Program-made: the position numbers and the translations under genes
The notes under the pieces: generated by a model
Seen by the model: the letters and a program-made list of their open reading frames with translations, nothing else
The model's database searches: none
What the model was told of the DNA's origin: nothing
Assembly (NCBI GenBank): GCA_947570695.1
Contig: CANOVB010000007.1
Coordinates: forward strand, 31,881 to 95,880
Origin: an uncultured Clostridium sp.
GTDB lineage: Bacteria; Bacillota; Clostridia; TANB77; CAG-508
Length of the DNA stretch: 64,000 nt
Reading direction: 5' to 3'
Shown: one piece after another, positions 33,506-42,414 of the stretch
Numbering within the stretch: the first letter of the stretch is position 1
Layout: each line of letters begins with the position of its first letter

Positions 33506-34543
33506 TTATTTAAATACCTCATAAAAAGTTTTAAATGTATATCCTTCATTTTTATAATATTGAATTATTTCTGGTAATGCATCAACTGTTTGTTGTTTAT
33601 CATTTGCATCATGCATTAATAATACTATACTATTTTGTCCAGCTCTTGTATTAATCATTTCTTCCATACAGGCTTCTTTCGTTTTTTTATTTTCTGCATC
33701 TCCTGTTAAACAATTCCAATTTGTAAAAGCAATTCCTCTACTTAAAAGTAATTCTCTTGCTTCTGCTTTTACACTTGAATAACGTCCTCCACTTGAGCCA
33801 CCCGGAAATCTAAATAAATATGAGTTATAATCTTCATTGTTTAAAGCTCTTTTTATTGATACTTCGCAATCATTATATTCTTGAAATACTGTATCTATAT
33901 TTTGATAGATTTGAGAATATATATGTGAATACCCATGATTTGCTATATAATGACCTTCATCATATTCCCTTTTTAAAGTAGACGGATATAAATCAACTCT
34001 TGCTCCAAGCACAAAAAAAGTTGCCTTTACATCACTTTCTTTTAGTATATCTAATATTTGAGGTGTAATATCTTTTGATGGACCATCATCAAAAGTTAAA
34101 TATACTTGTTTTTCTTCTGAAGTATATATATCTTTTATTATTTGATGTCCATCTGGATTATATACTGGAACCATCTTTACTTCTAAATTTTCTACATTAT
34201 GTTCTGCTATTTGAACATGATTTCCTTCATAAACTTTTTCATCTTTTTTATTATTGTTTTGAATTATAGCTAATTTGTCTTGTTCTATTTCAACTTCATC
34301 TTCTCTATCTATAACTTCATTATTATCCAAATTCTCTTCGTTATTTATCATACTAAAATTATTCTCATTACTTTTATTCATAATTTTGTAAGAAACTGAA
34401 AAGCTTGAAAAAATTATTAAAATCCCAGCTAAAATGATTGCTACAACAATTATAACTTTTTTTATGTTTAATTTCGGTTTATTCATTAGACTTAAGTTGT
34501 CTTCATAATCATATTCTTCTTCGTCATCCATACCATATAACAT
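33506..34543 (-). CDS. Polysaccharide deacetylase (CE4), membrane-anchored
   Basis: 345 residues: cytoplasmic acidic N-terminus, membrane helix at about 29-50, linker, and a NodB domain. Active-site motifs: TFDDGPS (metal and base), NHGYSH (metal His pair), RFPGGSS, and LLMHDA (catalytic His). Such enzymes deacetylate GlcNAc in peptidoglycan or other glycans outside the cell. The ATG at 34543 has GGAGAG upstream. It is a single-gene unit next to the capsule-type kinase. Confidence 0.93.
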   Translation of the reverse strand: MLYGMDDEEEYDYEDNLSLMNKPKLNIKKVIIVVAIILAGILIIFSSFSVSYKIMNKSNENNFSMINNEENLDNNEVIDREDEVEIEQDKLAIIQNNNKKDEKVYEGNHVQIAEHNVENLEVKMVPVYNPDGHQIIKDIYTSEEKQVYLTFDDGPSKDITPQILDILKESDVKATFFVLGARVDLYPSTLKREYDEGHYIANHGYSHIYSQIYQNIDTVFQEYNDCEVSIKRALNNEDYNSYLFRFPGGSSGGRYSSVKAEARELLLSRGIAFTNWNCLTGDAENKKTKEACMEEMINTRAGQNSIVLLMHDANDKQQTVDALPEIIQYYKNEGYTFKTFYEVFK

Positions 34544-34648
34544 TTTCTTACTCTCCTAACAATATTATTATATATCATTTTGTCAAATTTTCAAGTATTT
34601 AGTCATATTTTCAATATATAATATTATTTTTAACAGAATATGTGAAAC

Positions 34649-34694
34649 AATTTCCTACCAAATAGTTATTAAAACTGCTATTTGATAGGAAATT
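34649..34694 (-). terminator. Terminator after the P-type ATPase gene
   Basis: CAATTTCCTATCAAATAG pairs with CTATTTGGTAGGAAATTG with one mismatch; it lies 20 bases after the stop at 34714. The stem sequence (TTTCCTA, AAATAG) is close to the arms of the family 2 repeat. Confidence 0.75.
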
Positions 34695-34713
34695 GATATT
34701 TAATATTTATATT

Positions 34714-37416
34714 TTATTTTTCATCTTTTATTGTATTTATTTTTAATAATTTAAATATTTCAACAATTAATAATGGTGCAAATACTAAAGCTATTGTTTC
34801 TTCTAATTTATGAAGTGGTAATACAGCTATTCCAAATATATCTCTTAATGCTGGTACTAATAAAACTGTTATCATAAGTAATGCTGAAACTATAATTGCA
34901 AGTATTAATTTTCCATTATTAAACGGATTTGTTTTAAATATAGATTCTTTATTATTTCTTATATTAAATACATGTACAAGTTCTGACAATGCTAAAACTG
35001 TAAAAGCCATTGTTTCTCCTATTTCAATTTTCTCTGGAACAGTTACTCCCTCTGTTGCAAGTCCAAGAGTAAATGCTACAAGTGTAAGTAAACCTACCAT
35101 TATACCTTGATATATTATTCTCCATGTCATCCCTTTAGTAAATATTCCTTTTTTATTTTTCATTGGTCTTCTTTTCATAATTCCTTTTTCTGCTGGATCA
35201 ACTGCCAATGCTAATGCTGGAAGTGAATCTGTAACTAAATTTATCCATAAAATTTGAACTGGTAGTAAAACATCTAATTCATTTATATATTCTGGTGTAA
35301 TTCCAAATTTACTTGCAAACACAGGAGTTAATAATATTGCTAAAAATAATACTACTATTTCACCCACATTACTTGATAATAAAAATGATATTGCTTTTAA
35401 AATGTTATCATATATTCTTCTTCCTTCTTCAACGGCAGATACAACTGTTGCAAAATTATCATCTGTTAAAATAACATCTGCTGCCTCTTTTGCAACATCA
35501 GTTCCTACAACTCCCATTGCACATCCAATATCTGCTTTTTTTAACGCTGGTGCGTCGTTTACCCCATCTCCCGTCATAGCAACTATTTCTCCATTTGCTT
35601 GCCATGCTTTTACAATTCTTACTTTATGTTCTGGTGAAACTCTTGCATAAACAGATATATTTCTTACTTTCTTAACTAGTTCTTCATCAGACATTTTTTC
35701 AAGTTCACTACCTGTTATTGCTTCTTTTTCATCTTTTAAAATTCCTAATTCTCTAGCTATAGCTGTAGCTGTAAGTTTATGATCTCCTGTAATCATAACT
35801 GTTTTTATTCCAGCTGATATACATTTCTTTACCGCCTCTTTTGCTTCTTCTCTTGGTGGATCTATCATTCCAACCATTCCAATAAAAGTTAATCCTGTCT
35901 CCAATTTTTTAACATCTTCATCTGATAATGGATGATTAATAATTTTATATCCAGCTGAAAGGACTCTTAACGCACTTTCTGCCATTTTTTTATTACAATC
36001 TTGAATTCTTTGTTTGTAATTATCTAAATCTGCAAGAACTTCTCCATTTTTTTGATATGAGCTACAACATTTTAATAACTCATCTACACCGCCTTTAGTA
36101 TAAACAACAAATTTCTCTCCTACTTTGTGTACTGTTGTCATTAATTTCCTATCAGAGTCAAATGGTAATTCTGCAATTCTTGGATAATTCTCTAATTTGA
36201 AATTCATTTTATTTCCCATATCAATTAATGCTGTTTCTGTTGGATCTCCTGTTAAGCTTCCATCTTCTGCTTTTTTTGTATCATTACAAAGCATATTAGC
36301 TTCAAATAATAAATTAAGTTCTGAATTAAAGTCTTTTATCTCTTCTAAATTTATTAATTCTCCATTTGTAAATACTTTTTTTACTGTCATTTTATTTTGA
36401 GTTAATGTTCCTGTTTTATCAGAACATATAACTGATGCACTTCCTAAAGTTTCAACTGCTGGCAATTTTTTTACTATTGCATTTCTTTTTACCATTCTTT
36501 GAACACCTATTGCAAGAACTATTGTTGAAACAGCAGCTAGTCCTTCTGGAATTGCTGCAACAGCAAGTGATACTGCAGTCATAAACATATTAAGTGGTGC
36601 CTTTCCATAAAAGATTCCTACTATAAATATTATTACACAAATAACTAGTGCAACTATTCCTAATGTTTTTCCTAAATTGTTTAATTTTATTTGAAGTGGT
36701 GTTTGATTATCATCTGTCTCATTTATCATTTTAGCTATTTTCCCAACTTCTGTTTTCATTCCTGTTTCAACAACAATACCTTTTCCTCTACCATAAGTTA
36801 TTAAGCTAGAAGAAAATAACATGTTTTTTCTATCACCAATACTTATATTTTCATCTTCTATTGTATCGGACATTTTTTCTACTGGTACTGATTCTCCTGT
36901 TAGCGCAGATTCTTGTGATTTTAAATTAACAGCTTCTATTATTCTTAAATCTGCTGGAATAAAATCACCTGTATCTAATACTACAATATCTCCTGGAACT
37001 AAATCAGCAGATTGAACTACAGTTAAATTTCCATCTCTAACTACTTTTGCAACATGGCTACTTAATTTTTGAAGTGCTTCTAAGGATTTTTCTGCTTTAT
37101 TTTCTTGAGCTACCCCTATAATTGCATTAACAATAACTACTATTAATATAATAAAAGTATCCGCAATTCCTTCTCCTTGCTGAACTCCTACAATACCTGA
37201 AACTATAGCAGCAATAATTAATACAACAATCATAAAATCTTTAAATTGATCTAAAAATTTTTGAATTAATGTTTTTTTAGCTTTTGCTTTTAATTCATTA
37301 TGTCCATATTTTTCATATCTTTTAGATACTTCATCTAAGCTTAAACCTTTTTGAATATCTGTTCCAAGCTTTTTTTCAATTTCCTTTTCAGATAATTTAA
37401 ACCATTTTTCCTCCAT
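34714..37416 (-). CDS. P-type cation ATPase, Ca2+/Mn2+ group
   Basis: 900 residues. All parts of a P2A-type pump are present: LTGESVPVEK (actuator domain), the ion-binding helix VAAIPEGLAA, the phosphorylation site CSDKTGTLTQNKM, KGGVDELLKC, MITGDHKLTA, TGDGVNDAPALKKADIGCAMG, and the TM6 motif LWINLVTDSLPALAL. This matches Ca2+-ATPases of the PMR1/YloB group, which also move manganese. The likely manganese riboswitch at the head of the operon argues that Mn2+ export is the main task. It lies 18 bases after the HAD gene. Confidence 0.93.
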   Translation of the reverse strand: MEEKWFKLSEKEIEKKLGTDIQKGLSLDEVSKRYEKYGHNELKAKAKKTLIQKFLDQFKDFMIVVLIIAAIVSGIVGVQQGEGIADTFIILIVVIVNAIIGVAQENKAEKSLEALQKLSSHVAKVVRDGNLTVVQSADLVPGDIVVLDTGDFIPADLRIIEAVNLKSQESALTGESVPVEKMSDTIEDENISIGDRKNMLFSSSLITYGRGKGIVVETGMKTEVGKIAKMINETDDNQTPLQIKLNNLGKTLGIVALVICVIIFIVGIFYGKAPLNMFMTAVSLAVAAIPEGLAAVSTIVLAIGVQRMVKRNAIVKKLPAVETLGSASVICSDKTGTLTQNKMTVKKVFTNGELINLEEIKDFNSELNLLFEANMLCNDTKKAEDGSLTGDPTETALIDMGNKMNFKLENYPRIAELPFDSDRKLMTTVHKVGEKFVVYTKGGVDELLKCCSSYQKNGEVLADLDNYKQRIQDCNKKMAESALRVLSAGYKIINHPLSDEDVKKLETGLTFIGMVGMIDPPREEAKEAVKKCISAGIKTVMITGDHKLTATAIARELGILKDEKEAITGSELEKMSDEELVKKVRNISVYARVSPEHKVRIVKAWQANGEIVAMTGDGVNDAPALKKADIGCAMGVVGTDVAKEAADVILTDDNFATVVSAVEEGRRIYDNILKAISFLLSSNVGEIVVLFLAILLTPVFASKFGITPEYINELDVLLPVQILWINLVTDSLPALALAVDPAEKGIMKRRPMKNKKGIFTKGMTWRIIYQGIMVGLLTLVAFTLGLATEGVTVPEKIEIGETMAFTVLALSELVHVFNIRNNKESIFKTNPFNNGKLILAIIVSALLMITVLLVPALRDIFGIAVLPLHKLEETIALVFAPLLIVEIFKLLKINTIKDEK

Positions 37417-37434
37417 TTTATTAATTCCTCCTAC

Positions 37435-38229
37435 TTAATATAATTTTAAAATATCATTAACATCTTTAAATGAGCCCTTATTTGTAATTACTATATCAAA
37501 TGCTTTATTAAAATATTCTAAATTTTCTTCTACTCTTTCTTCTAAAAATCCGACTGTTATAGTGTTTTCTATGTCTTTTTCTGAAACCATTTTTAAATCA
37601 GCTAATCCGTCACCTAAAAGTAAAATATTTTTTCTATTTTCCAAAAGCCTTTTTGATTTATCTTCTAAATTTACTATATTTTTATTAAGCGCATGTATTG
37701 TTTCCCCTTTAATTGTTTTTATATATCCGTCTTGAAATTCTATATAATTGCTAATAATATGCATATTATCTAACAAATCATTCTCATGTTTAAAAAATTC
37801 TTGTATAATATTTCCAATTCCTGCTGAAATTATAATTACTGGGACTTTAGCTTGTTGCATTTTATGTAAAAATTCTTTTGCACCATCTCTATACTTTAAA
37901 TTTCCACTATTTATTCCTTTTAATATGGCATCTTCTTTCAAACCATATTCAAAAAATAAATTTATATGTGCCTTCCACCATGTATTCATAGCTTCTGATT
38001 TTTCTTGATTGGAAATTGTACTATCAATTTCTATTGGTCTATAATATTCGTATAAATCATTTCTTTTTCTTATATAATCTCCACCTAAATCATTTGCACT
38101 TGCAAGTATTCCCCATGTGCTCTCTGAAGTTCCCTCTGTTAATGTTTGGTCAAAATCTGCTACTACATAAAAATTATCTTTTTCTAATTTTACTTTTTTG
38201 ATTTTTTCTTCATTATTTACATAAACCAT
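37435..38229 (-). CDS. UMPH-1-like HAD phosphatase
   Basis: 264 residues. HAD motif I is VADFDQTLT, motif II IIISAG, and motif III/IV LGDGLADLKM; the cap region LYEYYRPIEIDSTISNQEKS and WWKAHINLF match the pyrimidine 5'-nucleotidase (UMPH-1) family, which removes phosphate from nucleoside monophosphates. Metal-dependent. It is the middle gene of the operon between the alpha/beta hydrolase and the ATPase. The substrate in bacteria is not known. Confidence 0.82.
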   Translation of the reverse strand: MVYVNNEEKIKKVKLEKDNFYVVADFDQTLTEGTSESTWGILASANDLGGDYIRKRNDLYEYYRPIEIDSTISNQEKSEAMNTWWKAHINLFFEYGLKEDAILKGINSGNLKYRDGAKEFLHKMQQAKVPVIIISAGIGNIIQEFFKHENDLLDNMHIISNYIEFQDGYIKTIKGETIHALNKNIVNLEDKSKRLLENRKNILLLGDGLADLKMVSEKDIENTITVGFLEERVEENLEYFNKAFDIVITNKGSFKDVNDILKLY

Positions 38230-38322
38230 CTTTTTCTCCTTTTATACTTTAATTTCATTTTATTATAATTGACTTTTGCTTTTCATTATAACTTATTTTA
38301 GTTTTTATATTTTGCTTCACAT

Positions 38323-39210
38323 TTAACCTATTTTGCTTATAAACTCTAAAATTTCTTTTGCCAAAATTTCTTCTTTTCCAGTATAACTATGGTCTGCACC
38401 ATCTATAAAATTTATATCTCTCATATTATTTTTAATTTTATTATTCATAAAATCTACTAATACTTCAGCTTTTTGTTCAATCATTTCATTTACATTTCCC
38501 CATCTCATAAAAAGTGGAACATCAATATTATTTAATATTTTAAAATCACTATCAATATCACTAAATGTTGCAAAGTCAATTTCTCTATTGTATTTTGCAT
38601 ACCTTAAAAAAGTTCTTACGCTTATTAAATGAATAAATGTATCTTTTGGCATAAAAGAAAATATTTCTCCGTTTTTTTCTTTTTCTTCTGCCATTTTAAG
38701 TACATTTCCAAACTTTTCATTTAAATAAATTTTTAATGCTCTTGGAATATCTACTAATGATAATAATATTATTCCCTTTATATATTTAAGTAATTCTGAA
38801 TTTTCTTCTTTTAACTTATTATAAGTATACACCACTTTAGTTGAACCTAAACTGTGCCCTTGTAAAAATATTTCTGTATATCCCAATTCTACAGCTTTTA
38901 AAATTGCTCCTTTTATATCATAATAACTCTCAACTGGATCTTCTAAACTTGTACCACCAAGTACCCTTTTTATCCCTTCCCCAGTTTTTTTCTTTATATC
39001 TTTTACAAGCTCACTTCCTCTATTGTTATAGCCTAAGAAGTCTATTCCATTTTTTAATACTGTTTCTGCAATAATTCTTTCTCTTTTTTTAAAACAATTA
39101 CTATCCATTCCATGTGTTGCTATTAATATTTTATTAGAATTATTTTTCATTATATAACCATTATTTAAAACTCCATCAGTTGCATAAAAATCAATTAATT
39201 CTATATTCAT
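38323..39210 (-). CDS. Alpha/beta hydrolase
   Basis: 295 residues. The nucleophile elbow is GHSLGSTK (Ser), the oxyanion region ATHGMDSN, and the acid and His lie in FMRWGNVNEMI and GADHSYTG near the end. It resembles intracellular acyl- or sugar-ester hydrolases, but no substrate can be named. It is the first gene of the riboswitch-led operon, with a repeat element between leader and start codon. Confidence 0.82.
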   Translation of the reverse strand: MNIELIDFYATDGVLNNGYIMKNNSNKILIATHGMDSNCFKKRERIIAETVLKNGIDFLGYNNRGSELVKDIKKKTGEGIKRVLGGTSLEDPVESYYDIKGAILKAVELGYTEIFLQGHSLGSTKVVYTYNKLKEENSELLKYIKGIILLSLVDIPRALKIYLNEKFGNVLKMAEEKEKNGEIFSFMPKDTFIHLISVRTFLRYAKYNREIDFATFSDIDSDFKILNNIDVPLFMRWGNVNEMIEQKAEVLVDFMNNKIKNNMRDINFIDGADHSYTGKEEILAKEILEFISKIG

Positions 39211-39233
39211 AAATTTACCTCTTCTTTTTTATT

Positions 39234-39298
39234 GTATACAAATGTTGTCAAAGTTTTTATTTAATGGAAATATATAACATTTCCCTATTAAATAAAAA
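39234..39298. repeat. Dispersed intergenic hairpin repeat, family 2
   Basis: ACAAATGTTGTCAAAGTTTT, then TTATTTAATGGAAATATATA and the inverted arm ATTTCCCTATTAAATAA. It lies inside the leader of the alpha/beta hydrolase operon, just after the riboswitch terminator. Confidence 0.65.
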
Positions 39299-39420
39299 AC
39301 TCTTAAAGAAACATCCAAAAAAACTTGTTTGCTTCTTTAAAAGTCTTACTTCCTTTGCAGGTTACTAACCAGATTAATATCGAGATTGTTGATTAGTAAT
39401 TTACAAGTTACTCCCTTTTA
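39299..39420 (-). promoter_or_regulatory. Probable yybP-ykoY (manganese) riboswitch with terminator
   Basis: On the minus strand the 5' strand AAAAGGGAGTAACTTGTAAA and the 3' strand GAAGTAAGACTTTT match the conserved ends of the yybP-ykoY aptamer, with TTAGTAACCTGCAA in between. A terminator follows: CTTTTAAAGAAGCA / TGTTTCTTTAAGAG and TTTTTT; it shares bases with the 3' strand of the aptamer, as needed for switching. In the family, Mn2+ binding turns on genes for Mn2+ export. Called from memory of the consensus, not from a search. Confidence 0.75.
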
Positions 39421-39436
39421 AATATTCGCTAAAAAG

Positions 39437-39465
39437 ATTATACTAGATAGGTAAATTTTTTTCAA
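39437..39465 (-). promoter_or_regulatory. Promoter of the riboswitch-led operon
   Basis: TTGAAA (39460-39465), 17-base spacer, TATAAT (39437-39442) on the minus strand, 17 bases before the aptamer. Confidence 0.8.
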
Positions 39466-39539
39466 GTGTTTTAAAAAATATAAATTTTTATCAAATTTTC
39501 TTTTTATAACTCACTAATTACAGTTATTTACCTAAATCA

Positions 39540-40403
39540 TTATATAAACTTTTCTATATCTTTTTCTTTTATAAACTTTTCAAATTCTCTTTTCCATATA
39601 TCATCAGGTGCTGATTCTGTAAAAATTCCAGGTTCTGCATTTGTTATTTTTCGTACTCTACTCACAAATTCTCCTGTATAATTATAACCAGTTTTTAAAT
39701 TCATAAGAGAAAGCTTAGCCCAGCTACCTACTTCTTTATAATAGTCACTATTTTTATATTGTTTTTCTACTTCTTTGTAATCTACTTCTAATATAATTTG
39801 TTCATATTCAACATTTGCTCTATCTATTGTTAATATTCCATATTTAGCACCTGGTTTATTTTCTAATGGCATTCCAAGAGAACTTGGATTTATAAAACAA
39901 TGATTTTTATATTCTTCAAAATTCTCTTCATGAGTATGACCATATAAATATATATTAAAATCATAATCTTCTATTAATCTATCAAATTTCTCATATTTTT
40001 CTTCTCTAAAATTTTCTCTAGTATAAGTAGGAATTCCATGAGTGCATAATATCTTTTGACCTTCTATTTCTAGTATTTTATATTTAGGTAAGTTTCTAAT
40101 ATAAAATAAATTTTCTATACTTAAATTTTTATATGCATAAACTACATTTCTAAATTGCTCTGTATTATATTTGCTAACATCAAAGTCCTCTTCACAAAAA
40201 AATTCTTCTTTATTTCCTAAAACTACTGCCAATGTATTCTGATGTTTTATTATATCTAGTACTTCATTATTTGCAAATCCATCTAAAATATAATCACCTA
40301 AAAAAATAATTTCATAAATTTTTCTTTTTTCTAAATCTTCTAGCACTTTTTTAAAATTAATCACATTAGCATGTATATCACTAATAATAGCAATTTTCCT
40401 CAT
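39540..40403 (-). CDS. Calcineurin-like metallophosphoesterase
   Basis: 287 residues. Metal-site motifs of the YfcE/YmdB-like group: IISDIHANVINF, FLGDYILDG, VLGNKE and CTHGIP with YGHTHEE. The first 190 residues hold the phosphoesterase; the rest is a helical extension of unknown use. The substrate is unknown. It lies just downstream of the zinc-ribbon gene in the same direction. Confidence 0.85.
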   Translation of the reverse strand: MRKIAIISDIHANVINFKKVLEDLEKRKIYEIIFLGDYILDGFANNEVLDIIKHQNTLAVVLGNKEEFFCEEDFDVSKYNTEQFRNVVYAYKNLSIENLFYIRNLPKYKILEIEGQKILCTHGIPTYTRENFREEKYEKFDRLIEDYDFNIYLYGHTHEENFEEYKNHCFINPSSLGMPLENKPGAKYGILTIDRANVEYEQIILEVDYKEVEKQYKNSDYYKEVGSWAKLSLMNLKTGYNYTGEFVSRVRKITNAEPGIFTESAPDDIWKREFEKFIKEKDIEKFI

Positions 40404-40428
40404 ATATTCTCTCCATATTTTAAATTAT

Positions 40429-41087
40429 TTAATACTCATTTTTTAGTGCATCATTTAGTAAATTAGTTACATCTATATACTTGTTTTCTAACATAACTTT
40501 ATTACAAGATATATCATTTATAGTAAGCTTTCCTGTTAATAATTCATAAATTACTTCACATTTTTCATCAATTATACTTACATTATCTTCTAAATTAATC
40601 TTTGGAAAATCAAAATATAATCCAAGCTCATTTCCTATATTAGCTTTTTCTACATCAAAAAGCTGTCCACAATAGATACATAAATGTTTACTATGTGGTG
40701 TATATGCAAAATACCATTATCAGTATGCATTTTATTACAATATGGACACTTACTAGACTCTAAATTTATATTATTTAATTTAGAAAGTAATATTCCACCA
40801 TAATCTTTTAAATCAATTATACTATTTTCTATTTTTACAATCCCTAAAAACTCTTGATTGTTTATAAATAATTTTACATTAGTATTGTTTTTTAAATTAG
40901 AATATATAATTTTTATACTTTTAATATCTTCTTTTCTCAATTCTACAATATTAATAAATCTATCTTTATATTGGCAATCACAAAAAATTGGTATTTTCCC
41001 ATTTATTGATGTTGCTTTTGTTTTATGAGATAAGCACCAATATTCAATTCCACTATTATTTTTGTTATATTTAATATTGCAATTCAT
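40429..41087 (-). pseudogene. Zinc-ribbon protein of unknown function, frameshifted
   Basis: From ATG 41087 the frame runs to a stop near 40650, with Cys and His residues (YWCLSHKTK, IFCDCQY, KCPYCNKMHTDNG). At about 40712-40722 the frame slips: the other frame continues YFAYTPHSKHLCIYCGQLFD, supplying the second Cys pair of a ribbon begun by CPYC, and runs to a stop at 40429. So one base appears to be missing. Full length would be about 219 residues. I do not recognise the family; it looks nucleic-acid or metal binding. It lies between a NUDIX gene and a metallophosphoesterase. Confidence 0.7.
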
Positions 41088-41120
41088 ATTGTAAACTCCT
41101 ACTAAATATTTATTTAAATT

Positions 41121-41669
41121 TTAAAACCTAAATAAAAAGTTTGTTAATACTTTATAAACTTCTGGCCTTTCTACAATTTCATTATTATCTACCATTTTTT
41201 GAATTTCTAATAAATCAACAAATTTAACTGCTTGTACTTCTTCTTTTTGAAAATATAAAGTTTTATCATCAACTCCAGAAGTCCTTAGTATAAAGAAATC
41301 ATAAAATTGTCTTTCTATAAAGTTTTCTCCAAATTTTTGCTCTTTTCTAAAGCAATACATATATCTAAAATCTTTTATTTCCGTTCTATATCCAAGTAAT
41401 ACACTTACTTCTTCATTTATTTCTCTTGCTGCAGCTGATAATGAATCTTGACCCGTTGAAATATGTCCAGCTACAGAAATATCCCACATTCCAGCATTTT
41501 TTTCCTTATTAAAGCTCCTTTGTTGTAATAATACTTCATTTTTCTCATTTATTATTGCAACAACTATAGCTCTATGCCATAATCCTCTTTTATGTACTTC
41601 ATCCCTTGGTAAAACTTCTCCTGTAAAAATTCCATTTTCATCTAATACATCTATTAATTCTGAACTCAT
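41121..41669 (-). CDS. NUDIX hydrolase, IPP-isomerase-like group
   Basis: 182 residues from ATG 41669 (AAAGGAG seven bases ahead; an upstream TTG is not needed). The segment LIDVLDENGIFTGEV and RGLWHRAIVVAIIN resemble IDI-like Nudix proteins. The Nudix box is AGHISTGQDSLSAAAREINE with EE following; the usual first Glu (GX5E) is Gln here, while REINEE is kept. Probably a nucleotide or prenyl-diphosphate phosphohydrolase; the substrate is open. Confidence 0.85.
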   Translation of the reverse strand: MSSELIDVLDENGIFTGEVLPRDEVHKRGLWHRAIVVAIINEKNEVLLQQRSFNKEKNAGMWDISVAGHISTGQDSLSAAAREINEEVSVLLGYRTEIKDFRYMYCFRKEQKFGENFIERQFYDFFILRTSGVDDKTLYFQKEEVQAVKFVDLLEIQKMVDNNEIVERPEVYKVLTNFLFRF

Positions 41670-41702
41670 TTTTTCTCCTTTCAAACAAGTAATATGTTTT
41701 GA

Positions 41703-42055
41703 TGGTGGAGGTGAGGAGAGTCGAACTCCTTTCCAGCAACCTTTCCAAATAAACTTCTCCGAGTGCAGTTTATTATAAAGTTTCCTTTAAATTTCTTTAA
41801 TAAACAAAATTAATTTAAAGTAGTTTTCTAAAATCCCACTAGCAACGAAAACAAATTACTAGTTTCGTTTCCTACTAATTGTCGCCTTATCTTAAGCCGT
41901 AGGTTTCAAAAGTAAGACGTCACAGCAATTAGGCTGCGAATGCTAATTCTTTATTATCAGCGTTTATATTTATTTTATGCCTTTTATAGTGGCCAGGCAT
42001 CTCCACTACTCGCTATCTATCCTTCTAGATTACTGTCGAAACCAAATACACCCCC
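41703..42055 (-). ncRNA. ssrA: Transfer-messenger RNA
   Basis: About 353 nt. The 5' end GGGGGTG pairs with CACCTCC at the 3' end, followed by ACCA. The T-arm reads GAGAGTCGAACTCCTTTCC on the plus strand. The 5' domain has the typical GGTTTCGACAG. The tag reading frame is GCT GAT AAT AAA GAA TTA GCA TTC GCA GCC TAA, giving ADNKELAFAA, with the usual ending recognised by ClpXP. A promoter TTGTAT-17-TATAAT lies just upstream. It rescues stalled ribosomes. Confidence 0.95.
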
Positions 42056-42148
42056 ATATTTTATGATAATAAATTTGGCTACTTTGTTATTATACAATAT
42101 TTTAACTCCTTATACAATACAAATTACCTTCTATAATAAAATTTTTTA

Positions 42149-42177
42149 TTGACAAAATTTGAAAAATATTGTATATT
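42149..42177 (+). promoter_or_regulatory. Promoter of the aroF leader
   Basis: TTGACA (42149-42154), 17 bases, TATATT (42172-42177), about 30 bases before the leader peptide start. Confidence 0.8.
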
Positions 42178-42207
42178 AATAAAAATTTGTAAAGGAAAAG
42201 TAAAAAA

Positions 42208-42318
42208 ATGATGCAATCTATTAATAGTATATTTTCATATAATTACTTTAGCAGTGTAGCCTTTTTTGGTTTCTATTCTTATTTTTGTATGAAAAAAGCT
42301 ATTAGTAAGTTGTTATAG
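42208..42318 (+). CDS. Phe/Tyr-rich leader peptide of the DAHP synthase gene
   Basis: 36 residues (ATG 42208 or 42211, stop at 42316). Ten of 36 residues are Phe or Tyr, several in a row: SIFSYNYFSSVAFFGFYSYF at residues 7-26. It is followed 40 bases later by an intrinsic terminator and then the gene for the first enzyme of aromatic synthesis. This is the plan of a transcription attenuator where slow decoding of Phe/Tyr codons allows read-through. The ribosome site (AAAGGAAAAG) is moderate, with a long spacer. Confidence 0.75.
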   Translation: MMQSINSIFSYNYFSSVAFFGFYSYFCMKKAISKLL

Positions 42319-42356
42319 ATTTATCTTATTTCTTTATATAAATAAATTTTAAATTA

Positions 42357-42392
42357 AAACCTTACTTATTAGCTTAAGTAAGGTTTTTTGTA
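42357..42392 (+). terminator. Attenuator terminator before the DAHP synthase gene
   Basis: AACCTTACTTA / TTAAGTAAGGTT followed by TTTT. A segment at the end of the leader peptide (TTAGTAAGT, 42302-42310) can pair with CTTACTTAT in the left arm, giving a possible antiterminator. The alternative pairing is short (about six bases), so I am less sure of it. Confidence 0.75.
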
Positions 42393-42414
42393 CTATAGAA
42401 AGGAAGGTTTTAAC

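Noticed and set aside
41940-42152. 70-codon plus-strand reading frame
   Set aside because: It lies across the tmRNA gene on the opposite strand and has no ribosome site.
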